From the NCBI RefSeq assembly GCF_026230105.1, contig NC_079480.1, positions 27,508,488-27,572,487 on the forward strand: a stretch of 64,000 nucleotides of DNA, given 5' to 3'. Within the stretch, counting starts at the first letter, position 1; each line of letters begins with the position of its first letter. Source of the stretch: Diorhabda sublineata. Taxonomy: Eukaryota > Arthropoda > Insecta > Coleoptera > Chrysomelidae. This document shows, piece after piece, positions 1 through 11,400 of the stretch. A program made the translations under genes and the position numbers. Under the pieces are notes generated by a model, which saw nothing but the letters and a program-made list of their open reading frames with translations, did no database searches and was not told the DNA's origin.

Positions 1-262
1 TGTTATTTTGGAAAAGTCGTTGTTTGTGGACATGATCGTGGTACTACCCCCATGAGATAAATTAGTTGTATTCAATCTAGCTACTATGGTATAGTGTTTG
101 ACAAGAAAAGCCTCATTATGATTCATTCAATATTCAGTGATGGCAACAATTTCTGGAAAATTAAGCTCCTCTAGTAAAAGATACAGCTCATCTGTTTTGT
201 GTCTTGGGGATTGAATATTATTAAGAAACAAACCGAGCGTGCTAACGTTTAGTCTTTCAGAG
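1..262 (-). mobile_element. Non-LTR retrotransposon, endonuclease-domain fragment (cut by window edge)
   Basis: Read on the minus strand, this stretch translates to the start of an apurinic-type endonuclease domain as found in jockey/CR1-type non-LTR retrotransposons. A LFLNNIQSPRHKTDELYLL-like segment is followed by LLEELNFPEIVAITEY, then a LSHGG motif near the window edge. In this family the block Nxxsxx-K-deL..lL.e...di.aitE carries the early catalytic Asn and Glu. A stop codon follows the ITEY motif, so the copy is dead. The remainder of the element would lie left of position 1. The clade cannot be fixed from such a short piece. Confidence 0.55.
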
Positions 263-1452
263 GGTGCTTGCTTCTCTGATAGAGTCACTACAACTAAAAA
301 TTTCTACATTTACCTGGAGAGCTACCTACTTGAATAATATTTGCTATGGCTTTCCGTAATTTTTTGAAGCTGTAGAAGTTTCTCCGTTAAAAAGAAAGAT
401 CTGAAGGTGGAAAGATCTGTTTAAACTTCGGCTAAACCAATACCATACGCTTTGTGGAAGCGATAATACAACTCACATCCACGTCGCAAGGTAGTCCCTC
501 TGATACTAGCGTTAATTTGATGCTGGTATTCGTGTGCCCTTAGAAATACACGCCGGATACACTTGTTACTTCTTTAAATCCAAAGTTATCGTAGTTATAG
601 TATATTATTATAGTCGATATTTCACTGAAGGAAAAGACACAAGACTAATTCACAGTAATATACCAACGTTTGACACATTGATTTATAAGTTTTCTACACC
701 GCACCGGTGACAAATTAAGTGTTGACAATTTACTTGAGATATTCCCCCCGTTTTTCCGTTTCGATTAGTGACACACGCTACGACAACCATTAATCCGGTG
801 TTTTTCCTTCAAATTTGATGGAATATCAAGTAAAATTTCCCTGGGATTACACCTGAGCCTTTAATACACTTTCTTCCCAAATCAGTTGACTTCTAATTTT
901 ACTCCAAATGAACATTGTCGAGTTTAGGAATTCCGCATAAATTTTGTTTATTTTAAGATGTCGTCATATATACAACAATTTGCTTTGTGACATTCTTCTA
1001 CTGCTTCAATACAAGTTTTAATTTGAATTAAATGTATCTCGAAAAATTACACTGGTCTACACGATTTTTTGTAGTACAATTTGAGGAGTAATTTTATGGT
1101 GCCAATGCGTTCCAAAGATTAAAAAATTATTCAATATTTCCTTTAGATTATTTCCTGTTTGCAGGTAGTGTATTTTTTAAGGGGGTTATTGAATTGACCT
1201 GTATTTATCGGCTGAGATATTTTATGGAATGGTTACAAGAATGTTTAGCCAACAAAAGCTCTTAACAAAAAGATAAGAGTTTCCCGAATCTTCCATAGAA
1301 CTCATGGGAGAGGAAGAAGTATTCGCGCGAAGCTGTGATGCGAATGAGGATGAGGACCTGTCGAAATGACAGGTGATTGGTGGAATGCCCTTCTTCGCAC
1401 CCATCCGAGGATTTATCTGGCGGTGGATGCTTACAGGGACAGGTTTTCTCAC

Positions 1453-1458
<6 letters not shown>
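263..1458. other. AT-rich stretch, nothing recognised
   Basis: No open frame with a recognisable domain and no clear terminal repeat was seen here. Short ORFs near 1222-1458 overlap the simple repeat and look random. It may be decayed continuation of the retrotransposon on its left, but nothing readable supports that. Confidence 0.4.
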
Positions 1459-1502
<44 letters not shown>

Positions 1503-1507
1503 TGTGG
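1459..1507. repeat. (GT)n microsatellite
   Basis: About 21 uninterrupted GT units followed by a short interrupted tail. It creates artificial Val/Cys-repeat ORFs in two forward frames, which are not genes. Confidence 0.97.
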
Positions 1508-1765
1508 GTTATTTATAATTCTTCCGTTTTTTTATACCTATTCTACTATTCGGGGCGCTGGGTTTACTAGTAAAATAAAAAAGAGAGTTAAAGAGTGAAC
1601 AATCACATTATTTCAAAAAATAAAAATTTTAAATCCACCAAAAATTCCTCTTATAATAAATGAAAAATTACAATGAAAGTTAGAATTCCACATTTTGAAT
1701 TATGATTACTACTTATTATATTCCATTTTATTCTTACTTAATATAAATTGATTTTAATATTTATT

Positions 1766-1980
1766 GTAGTACTTTATGATACACAATATTTTTTGTCTGA
1801 TTACCTGGCGCGTAAAAAAACAGAGCAGATTGTTTTCCAACACGGAAATAGGCAACATACAATCGACTCCACGAGGAACATGGGTGTTTGTGATTAATAT
1901 CACAAACACTTAATGACTGCCCCTGGATTTGTTTATGGTCATAGCGAAAGCAAGCCGTACTGGAAACTACAGTCCTTTAA
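1766..1980 (-). mobile_element. Helitron helicase C-terminal fragment
   Basis: On the minus strand the translation contains, in one frame, CFRYDHKQIQGQSLSVC, then LYVAYFRVGKQSALFFYAPG, then KNIVYHKVL and a stop. This is the order at the end of Helitron Rep/helicase proteins: the PIF1-like motif (A.TINKsQGQ(S/T)L), the LYVA.SRV(G) motif, and the short tail ending in NIVY.EVL. In rolling-circle Helitrons this domain unwinds DNA during transposition. Only the last 70 or so residues remain. The Q-G-Q-S-L core is intact, but the TINK residues before it have drifted. Helitron 3' ends (hairpin plus CTRR) were not seen downstream, so this is a decayed piece. Confidence 0.7.
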
Positions 1981-2286
1981 ACTTAAGTGAATCGTCTGTG
2001 GGAGTCACTGGGATGCGGGTTTTTCTCCTTTATGCTTTCCTTCAATAAGATTGCTTAGCTATCCCGTTGCTTAGTAATTTTTTTATCGCTAATTATGTGC
2101 CGTTACAAAGTTGCGGTTGGTCTTCATATCGGGTTCTTCTGCCTAAATTTTCCCGCCGCTTTATAGGAGGCATGTCGAGTATAAATGAGTCCCAAACACA
2201 AAACACTGTTCAAGTTTTATAAAAATTTGTGACTCCAAATCATATCGCAGAAAATCTACAACAACTGAAGACAAATCTTTAAATGT

Positions 2287-3390
2287 TCATGTTATGTTAG
2301 GAGATTCACATTTCTGTGTAGTAGAAGTAGAAAAATTAAAAATTCTAGAAAATATACAGTGAAAGCAATCAAAATGTTGTCCATTCATTTCAATACAACA
2401 AGCCATTCGATTTTTAAAACTTTGCAATATATTTTGGAAGATCCCTAACTGCTCAATTCTTTGTATCTCTGTGGTAATCCTATCTTTCAATTCCTGAATA
2501 TTGACAGGTTTTCTTTTATAAACGATGTTTTTGAGTGACCCCACAGAAAATAGTCTAAAGGATTCATGTCGGGTGATTACGGAGGCCATTCGATAAAACC
2601 AAACCTTCTGGGAAACACATTATTTAGGTATTACCTCACCACACACGGATAGTGAGGTGTGGCATCATCTTGTAGCAAAATATTGTAGTTTGGGATATTG
2701 TTATTGTCTGAAAATAACTGATAATAAAGTTGTTTTTAAATGAAATTGAAAATACTCTCTTGGATTTGGAAATATCGGAACCAACTCAGGTATAATACTA
2801 TTTTCCAATCCAAATACGCCGGACCATTTAAGTTGCCCTCAATGAAAAAGGGATCAATTATTTTGTCACCTATCATCCCAGCCCAAACATTCAGTTTTTT
2901 GGGATATTGGGTGTAGGATTCAAGTATCCAACGAGGATTGTTACGTGACCAGTATCTACAATTAATTCCATTAATACAAATCGGGGCCTCATCGTGAAAC
3001 ATATCATTGCTAAAAAATTTGGATCGTTTTAATTGTAATTTGACACTCTAACAACTCTTGAATGAACATTATTTTGTATGGATGGAATTTATTATCATGT
3101 AAAATTTTAAATTCGGATATTGGCGAAATATCCCTGGATATTTCTCTAGTTCTCAAGTGTGATTCGTCCTCCGATAGGACACGAACATCTAAAGATTTGT
3201 TTACAGTTGATGCAGCATCGCTAAACTTTTTCACCAATTTACCGACAGTAGATCTTGTTATGGGATTTCAGTTAGGATATGAATTATTAAAGATATCACA
3301 CGTTTCTTCTTGACTTCTACGCCTATCACCATATTTTAATATCTTCAATATATCAATTCGTTCTTTTTCACATAAACAATCCATTGTGAC
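2287..3390 (-). pseudogene. Tc1/mariner-like (IS630 superfamily) transposase, broken
   Basis: A nearly full-length but frameshifted transposase on the minus strand. From its start (near 3390) come KERIDILKILKYGDRRRSQE (N-terminal helix region), a second helix-turn-helix stretch ending HPYKIMFIQEL near 3070, then FHDEAPICING near 2985 (first catalytic Asp region). After that come WAGMIGDKIIDPFF near 2870, QDDATPHY near 2670 (second Asp), and SPDMNPLDYFLWG near 2560 (third acidic position). Last is SLKNIVYKRKPVNIQELKDRI-like sequence. All three acidic blocks of the DDE/D catalytic triad can therefore be traced, but at least two frameshifts and several stops separate them. This family cuts and pastes DNA at TA targets. 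The terminal inverted repeats were not found, so the ends given are those of readable coding sequence only. Confidence 0.75.
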
Positions 3391-3789
3391 ACTCAATAAT
3401 AATTTCTTGGACGTAAAATTTGTTATTGTAGCGTCATAGCCACCAAAATGTATTATTTCAACTTCGACGGATAATACGCAAATGTAGCTATAACTCCGAA
3501 ATTGTGGCATTTAGGTATATAAACCATCAGATAAAACATAATATAATAATTTCTTAGGGATGTCGGAAAGCGAAAAATTTACAGGGTGATTTACTTGAAA
3601 TAACAAATTTCATTATTTTTCCGGAAAAATACCACCATAATACCAGCCGTATCTCAAGACCTTTCTACTCAAAAATTTATAGAAATCGTATAAGCCGTTT
3701 ACGAAATAATTGAGGCGTTCCATATTTAAACCTGTATAATAATTTTTTGTAGGATGTTTCATTTATTGAGCTTCTTTCAAATGTCTTGT

Positions 3790-3862
3790 TGTGGTTGTTG
3801 ATGTAGTGATAGTGTAAATAATGTGTTTAGTATGACGGTTCCAGAAATTCCAACTCAACTGT
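3790..3862 (+). repeat. Dispersed repeat, 'GTGTAGTGATAGTGTAAA' family, copy 1
   Basis: Contains TGTAGTGATAGTGTAAA, a variant of AGTGTGTTCAGTATG and TTCCAGAAATTCCAACT, in the same order as the copies at about 40731, 46272 and 50614. Only the right half of the repeat is present here. Confidence 0.7.
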
Positions 3863-6800
3863 GAAATTGATCAATAGTCTTTTGTCGATAAGGAATCATC
3901 ATCATCAATTTCCTTACTCAAGAATACCAATAGACAATTAGCTTGTCTTTCGATGCTGAAGGTTGCGTTATAGATTTTTTCAGTTTTCATATTTCCACTC
4001 CTCACTCTGCGTTTTGGTCATAAGGTATATCGTAGTGATGGATTCTTGACCCTTTAAATAATACCTCATAAAAATAATGTTTTACTTTGTCTATGAAGCA
4101 TAATAAGACGACTGTCTTTTCAAGTTTGCTCATGTGCATCTGTTAACATTCGTGGTATACATCGTGTGGATCTTGACATTCATCTCTTTACAAATACTAG
4201 AGGTGAGTATAGAAACACATCAACTCAAATTAAACTTTACTTTTTAAGAGCAAGCACCAATGCGTTTTTTTAATCTAAGTGTATAAAACTGGAATTTTTC
4301 CCGAATTGGAGAATTTCAATTAGAAGCACCAACTTTTCTAACGGAATCTTGACTGGATTTCGTCGTCACCTGCAACTGAAACTCGTAAATTTTACTTAGA
4401 GGACGCTATACACGGCTCCGATAAGATTCTCCCAAGGTCTTTTCCGAGTTCAAACATTAAAACTGGGATTACGAAGTGGAATAATAGCTATGCAGATGCA
4501 GATAACAAAACACATATAGACTAGCTGGACATTTTAGAACGGAGAACTTTTTTTATTAAGAACAATATTTTTTCAAGTTTTCCAATTAAATGTACGTTGA
4601 GATATAGGGAATAGAAGAGAAGAAATGAAAACGTTGCAAGCCTCTCGAATCCTTTCAAATCCTAACAGTTTAATTAAGCAAAGTGACAGAGTTGTATTTG
4701 GGAATGATTTGAAGTGAAAAACCACACATTCTGAATTTGACGTTTGAATTTAATTTCCTAATATAAAAATATCCTCATTAAATATTCAGATTTGGTAACA
4801 ATAGTCTTTAATTGGAAAAGGATGATGCAGTCAGGTTTATTTAGGAATATGTTCAACTAGGACAGATCATTGAAATTTTTTTGTTGATATATGCCAGCAC
4901 TTAATGCAAAAAATATAAACAAAAATTGACTTATCGAAATCATCATCTGGAATCTTTTGAACAAACCTCACTTTGCATGGATATGGAAAATTTTTCACAT
5001 ATTCTGTAATAGTATCACCTATTAAAAAATCTCCTACAATGAATATTTGTTTTCATTGCTGCAATTTTTCTACGATTTGAATGATGTACAATTTTAGCAA
5101 CCTATTTTTGCCTTGTTGTCTTTTCTCTAGTGTCCTCTTCAGCATCAACTACAGAGGGAAACGTAAAATTGATGACGCTATGTTGAATTGTTGTTACTTT
5201 CGTTATAAAAACTCTCTAGTGTGAAAATTTACAATGACGAGCCGATAAAAATCGATTGGTTTTTGAGAAAAATATGTCGAGATGACTTTGTGGAGCATTA
5301 TTCAATGTTTTTCCTCGAAGATAATGTATCAATCGGGACATGGAAAAATACCTTCTCTGTATATTTTTCCAGTTTTCTGTAATGATCTCTGATAGTTGAA
5401 TAAGGCTGGATAATGGATGAAGCAATTTGAGAGTTCTTTGTTAGTTGTTGTCCAATCTTGATAGTCTTCCTGGTTAATAGGAAACAGAGAGATCAGAATC
5501 ACCAGATTTGAGCTTAGCAAACCATATCTGGCATACAAAAACGTTCAATTCACTTCGCAAACATCGCAAATATTTTATATCCCTCTTTCGAAAAGCATCC
5601 AGTTCCGGATATAGTCTTTTACTTTTTGGCTCACCATTTTCTTCAAATTGCAAAAAAATTTATTATTCATTTATTTAGGATTTAACAAATCACTCTAATC
5701 TTGGGTGTGGGCGTGGGTCATGAGCGTCATTCAGGTCTTCAAATATTATTTTATACATAAATTAAAAACTCTTCAGTGCACATCACATGAGGATCCTAAA
5801 GGATCTGGTAGTTCGCCAGAAGAAATTTTTTCCTGTTGTCCTATTTGCGGTGTGGAAGTATTGAACGCCAAAAGTTGATAATTGGATTTTTGCGAGATGT
5901 CACTATATGGTTTTGAGGTCTCCATTTCAGAGAAAAATATTTGAAGGTATGTTAGGAGTTTCTTAAGGGATCAGAACATTTTAGAGGACATCCGATAGAT
6001 ATTTGATTAGAATCGAGAACAAAAAGAGGAACATGTTGAGCTTGTCTTACGGGTTCCATAAGCTCTGGAGTATGGGCGGGTGCATCTTTTTTCTTTTTTG
6101 TTTGAGAGGACTGTTACGGTTGGTTTGTTGAAAGGATCTGTTTGCAGTTCGTTCTCTTTGGTTGTGGGGATGGTGTGGAGATTTGATCGAATATACGTTT
6201 TGATGCATTCTGAGAGCCAAAAACTGATCCCATAGAACCTTTTTGGGATGACTTCTGATTTTCTATTTAATTAAGATCGGTTAGTGGCGGGGTGATTGAG
6301 TAGGAAGTGTAAGTATCTGGATAGTTATTATTTTGTTGGGCGCTGGATTTCTCCACGACGCTAGTTGACGCTAGTTGTATGTGAGTGAATGGTATTGGTT
6401 TCAGTATGTGGTGTTATGAATTGGATCGTAGCTGTAAAATTAGCTGCAAAGTGACCTGATTTCTTACAAGCTTAATATATTGAAGAATCGTTTACGAGAA
6501 ATATTCCATAGGAGGTGTTGTCTTGTATCAATAGAATTGTTTTTGCTAGAGCGTTTGTTAATGGGTTCATTAAAACTTGTCTGAAACTAGAGGTATAGCT
6601 GTATTCACAAATATTGGATCTTATTTCGAAAAAAGACGTGAAAGAGTGGTTTGATGCCACACACAGATATTTATTATTAGATTATGAAGAATTGTAGAGC
6701 TCACATTTGATAGGATAAGCATGACTGATAGTGTAACAAGCCTTCTAGTCTGTGAAATTTGTTCATTCATTCCAATTTTCCCATCATGTTCTGTCATCAA

Positions 6801-8429
6801 TTTCTCGACTATACTGACACTGATTAAGTATATAAACTTCCGGTTGTGGAATAAGTCTTTGGAAAATAGAATAGTTTCTGGCTGAATAATTTCTCTCTCT
6901 CTAATCAGATGATCCTTAACTTTTTCATTGATTATTTGAAGGAAAAAAATTTTCTTGATCTTTGTTGTTGGTTAGAGAGTATAGGAGCGTATATAGAGAG
7001 CGTAGGAGTTTTGATTAGGGAGGAGCTTCTGTAGCCAGAAGTATAAGTCAAGAAACTGATTAACGTGTGCCATGGAGACAACACCAATATTTACTATACT
7101 GTTCATTGTTGGGAGTCAACAGAAATGCTATTACTCTGGTCTCCTAGTATTTATTCGATCGTTCACGATATTTTTTTATCAAAGAACCTGTTCCTGAATG
7201 CCTCTATACTCTATAGAGCCCAATAGAGATGAGAAAAATTATCGAATGAATGGTAGAATACGATCCCCAGATTTAAGTTTGTTGTACATCTTCTTATGAG
7301 AATAAACCGACAAATGTTGAACAGAAAAATTTAGTTTGTTAGCCTACAGATTAACAAATAAAAACAAAAAAAATAAAATGAATGTTCGAAGTGGTACCTT
7401 GCACTTGGGAGAAGCTGGGAGAGCATTCATTCTATCGATCATCCTTTAAGATATAGCAAAAAAATGAATTCATTGTATTCAATTCTGAAGAACATGGTGG
7501 CCTTGCAAATAAATCTCTACGACCAATCAAGCTAATAGGAAAAATGTTATTTTCCATATTTTAATTATTAATCTCTTTCAAGTTTTTCCATATGCCAGTA
7601 ATATGATCTTCGATGTAGTACAAATGTCTATTGATTAATCTATTAGTACACTCCAAGAAATGTTTGACTGTATTTCCATATTTCCTGTAAGTATTTTCAA
7701 TAAATAATTATGATTAATGATAATTTTATTTAGAATGTCCCTTTATGGCGAACGGTATCTTTGACATGTATAACGTTCAAAAAATCTACATGTCTCATAA
7801 GCCATAAATTTCAACCTACTTTTAGATTGTACAGGTTGTCCCTGTAAAAGTTAGGGATTGTTAACCATTGGGCATATGACGCCCCTGGACTTCAGATAGT
7901 AGTGTAGAATTTTTTATTTCGTTAAACATACAAAATCATCCAACAAATATCCATAATATTCGCATGTATATTTTATCTCTTTATCATAAAAATTATTCTT
8001 GATAATATTTTATAGAAAGCAAAATCATATCAAGGATACTCTTTCTTTGAAATATACTCAAAATCAACGAAATGCATAAACTTGCCTTCAAGAATCTAAT
8101 CACCAAAATAAAAACGATAATGGAACAATTGATATTTCTAACAATTAATATGTCCAATTATTATAATGACAAAAAACGAAAACACGAGACAATTGCTTTT
8201 ATTCCATTTTATCGTAATGTTATGATCAAATAGCATGATATTCAGTTGACGTCTTTAGATAGATATTTATTTATTCACAAGATATTTCATTGTTTTCATA
8301 TTGCGTGACTCGAAACAGCTAATCTATAACTTGACAATTTACAAGAGAACGAATATAGCTACAGGTTTTTTTCGAACGTGCTGAATACAGTCGTATTCCA
8401 TTCGTTGTCGGTGAAATAATAGCGTTAAA
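3863..8429. other. 4.6 kb without a recognisable gene
   Basis: Scanned on both strands. Degenerate open stretches exist on the minus strand near 4940-5540, where a lysine-rich segment near 5100 reads AKIVHHSNRRKI, and near 6472-6660. None matches a family I recognise, and all are interrupted by stops. The stretch is probably decayed repeat sequence. The region just upstream of 8430 should contain the promoter of the gustatory receptor gene, but no clear TATA box or initiator stands out. Confidence 0.35.
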
Positions 8430-11400
8430 ATGAAGGATTCGCTCAAGATCAGCACCGACATCAAATTAGTAAGACAATTCCTTAGAATTGGAGAATTCAT
8501 CGGAACTGTACCGTACTATTCGTCTCCTACTAGTTTCATTAAAAAATGTTTATCTCAACTCTATGTATCATTGTTAACGGTATTATTCACCACAGTGTTC
8601 GTAGTTTCTGTTTTAGACCGCAAGAAACTGTACATGAAGATGAAACTTATTCACATTATTGTGGATTTTCTAGTTCTTTTGGTTAATTTTCTATTAATTT
8701 TGTCTTGTCGCATAACCGCTGTGGTGAAAATAAAACAATTTTCTCTTTTGGACGAAACATTATTGTCAATAGAAGATTATCTCTCCAGTCTTGATTTCAA
8801 AGTGAAGAAATGGAATTGTATACGACAGTTTTTGAAAGTATTTTTCTTACATTTCTTATTTTCCATCATACATGTATTGGAAATAATCAGCAGACTCAAT
8901 AATGAAAATAATACGATTTATTTTTTAATATTCCTTCCTCACGTGTTGGGCTTGTATCATCAATTGTTTGTGATTTATCTAATAACTACATTGAATCGTG
9001 CTATAGAAATAAGGTGAGTAAAACTATTCATGTATTCTCAGTCTAAATAACAACAGGGAGTCAACTATCTTAGACTTAGACCATCATGGTTTGGTGCCAA
9101 ATAATAGTAAGTGAGAGATGGGAATATATTTCCCGTATATTACGATTGGTCATGTTTCTAAGGCTAATAATAACCTATAGAAAGAAAAGTTAAGGAACTG
9201 TGAATCGATGAAGCCATACCGGAACGAGGTATGGTAGCTTACATTTCAGTAGTACAAGATTATAACAAAAAAACGCGTAGTCGCGAAAATTACAGGATTT
9301 GTTCAGAATCTTTTGCTTTTTCAGAAAATCACTAAATTTGAAAAATGAGACAACAGAATTTTTTTCTATATTCTAGAGCCGTCAAAACTTAATTTTTAGG
9401 CAATTTTTTTGACATCAATGATTTTTGACAGATTACAATGATAAACACGAACTTTATGATGATTTTTATTTGTTTTGATGTACCCTTATCCTAAAAAAAA
9501 TTATTATTTTGTTTCAGTCACATCCAGTTTTATCCATATTCTTTACTGACCTCATTCACGTGTTTTTTTTGAATAACTTAACTTAGGCGACTGTATGACA
9601 ATCGTATTTAACTGAATTAGGTTTGTTATATTGTAAATATACTGAATAAACATTTTACATCAACACTTTTCAGTTTATCTTCAGTCTCTGAAGACGATAG
9701 CTGTTGTAATAACCTGGACAGTTTTTGTTATGTGTGTGGAGAATCAACTTTTGCATGTCAGCAAAGAAAACTTACGTCATTAATTGGAAAGTGCTATTCT
9801 CGTTTTTCTGTGCGTCACAAAGATAAATCCTGGGTTCTACAAATATGTTGTATGACGTGTGTGTGCCTCCTATTAGGTTGGGCTAAACAAGAATCTAGAC
9901 ATCCACCTTTTGGTATACCAATTATTTGGACGGAAAGATCATGTGGGTGACTGTTATTTTTGTTTGATTCGACGATTGAGTACGGGATTTGAATTTGTAA
10001 GAAAAATAAGCTGAGCTTTTAGGGTCTAGATTAAACGACTAGAATTTACTTTCTCCTGGTTACGAAAATTTCTTTTTTGCGATATCCTGACGACGAAATG
10101 AAATCTTACTTTTCTAATGCACATGATTTAGTCTATTATAATAAATCTGCTATGATAGTGATAGTGAAAATTTATTGAATTCCGAATATGATCCAAATCA
10201 CTGGCGATTATTGACTCCTAAAAAACTAGCTTGAAAGCAGTGTTGCTATACAACGGAAACAAATGTCCTTCATCACCGATTGCTCATGGTTCTGATATGA
10301 GACTCACGAGAACATAAAGTTCCTTCTTAATTATTGCTGCTTCATATGCAAAAGGGGCAGCAGAAACAGAGAAACTGACTATACAAAAAAATATGGCCCA
10401 AGCGTGGATGACTTAATCCAGGCCAAAATAATATTAAAAATGATCTTTTAGTAAACCTACTTTTATCACCGTTGCATGGTAGTAGGTTCTTATAACTGAA
10501 GGGAGACATTTCACAAACCAAGCCAGGCAAAAATTAACGAGGGAATATTCATTAGTCCACAAATACGGAAACTAATGAAGGATAAAAAATTTGATAGAAA
10601 ATTAATGATTCGAAAAAAGTTGAATGGAAATGTTTTGTGAATGTTGTCCAAAATTTTCTAGTAAATCATAAAGCGGAACATTTCGGGGACTCAATCAATG
10701 AGCTTATAATTTCATACATGGAAGAGATCTGATATGTTTATATATATGCATATCCTGCACTCTCATCTGGATTTCTTTCCTTAATAGAAAAGCGTTATGA
10801 AAGGAAAAAGAGTCCAGGAATTGTAGCGAATTACTCTTGAAGACTTAATAGGGATCCACCAGAAACCAAACCCTTACGATAACCATAGCTAGTCATTGTA
10901 CATTGAGGAATATTTTTTCTAGTTGTTGATGATTTTTGCACTTTTCATAAAAATGTATGACTTGATGTCACAAAAACATCTGATTAGTAAATTTTTTCCA
11001 TTGGTATATGATTGTTTTATGGCCATAGTACATTCAAAATTTCGTATGACAAAGAATCGTTTAAATGTTGTTGAGCAGTGATTACAATTAATAGGTGTCT
11101 TTAGATCAGATAGTTGTCATTACAGAACCAAGATGAGGGGGGCGCACCCCGACTCGGAAAGCAAAAGGTAACTGTCTAGGGGACCCTTTTGAGTTTTCTG
11201 GCTACACAGGCACATTTTTCACTCTGGATTTGTCAGTTTTTACAATAAACCCTTGTTGATTAGTGATACCTCCATAAATAACCTAACCTAACCTAACCAA
11301 ACATATCCTTTTATTTTTGCTATTCGATTTTTTCCCTTTGCAGTGATTTTTTAGCTAAAATTCTTGTTCTACAGTGCCCCTAAGATCTGTTCAATAGCAG

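Noticed and set aside
1373..1598. Two forward ORFs with Val/Cys dipeptide runs
   Set aside because: They are translations of the (GT)n microsatellite and have no gene-like features.
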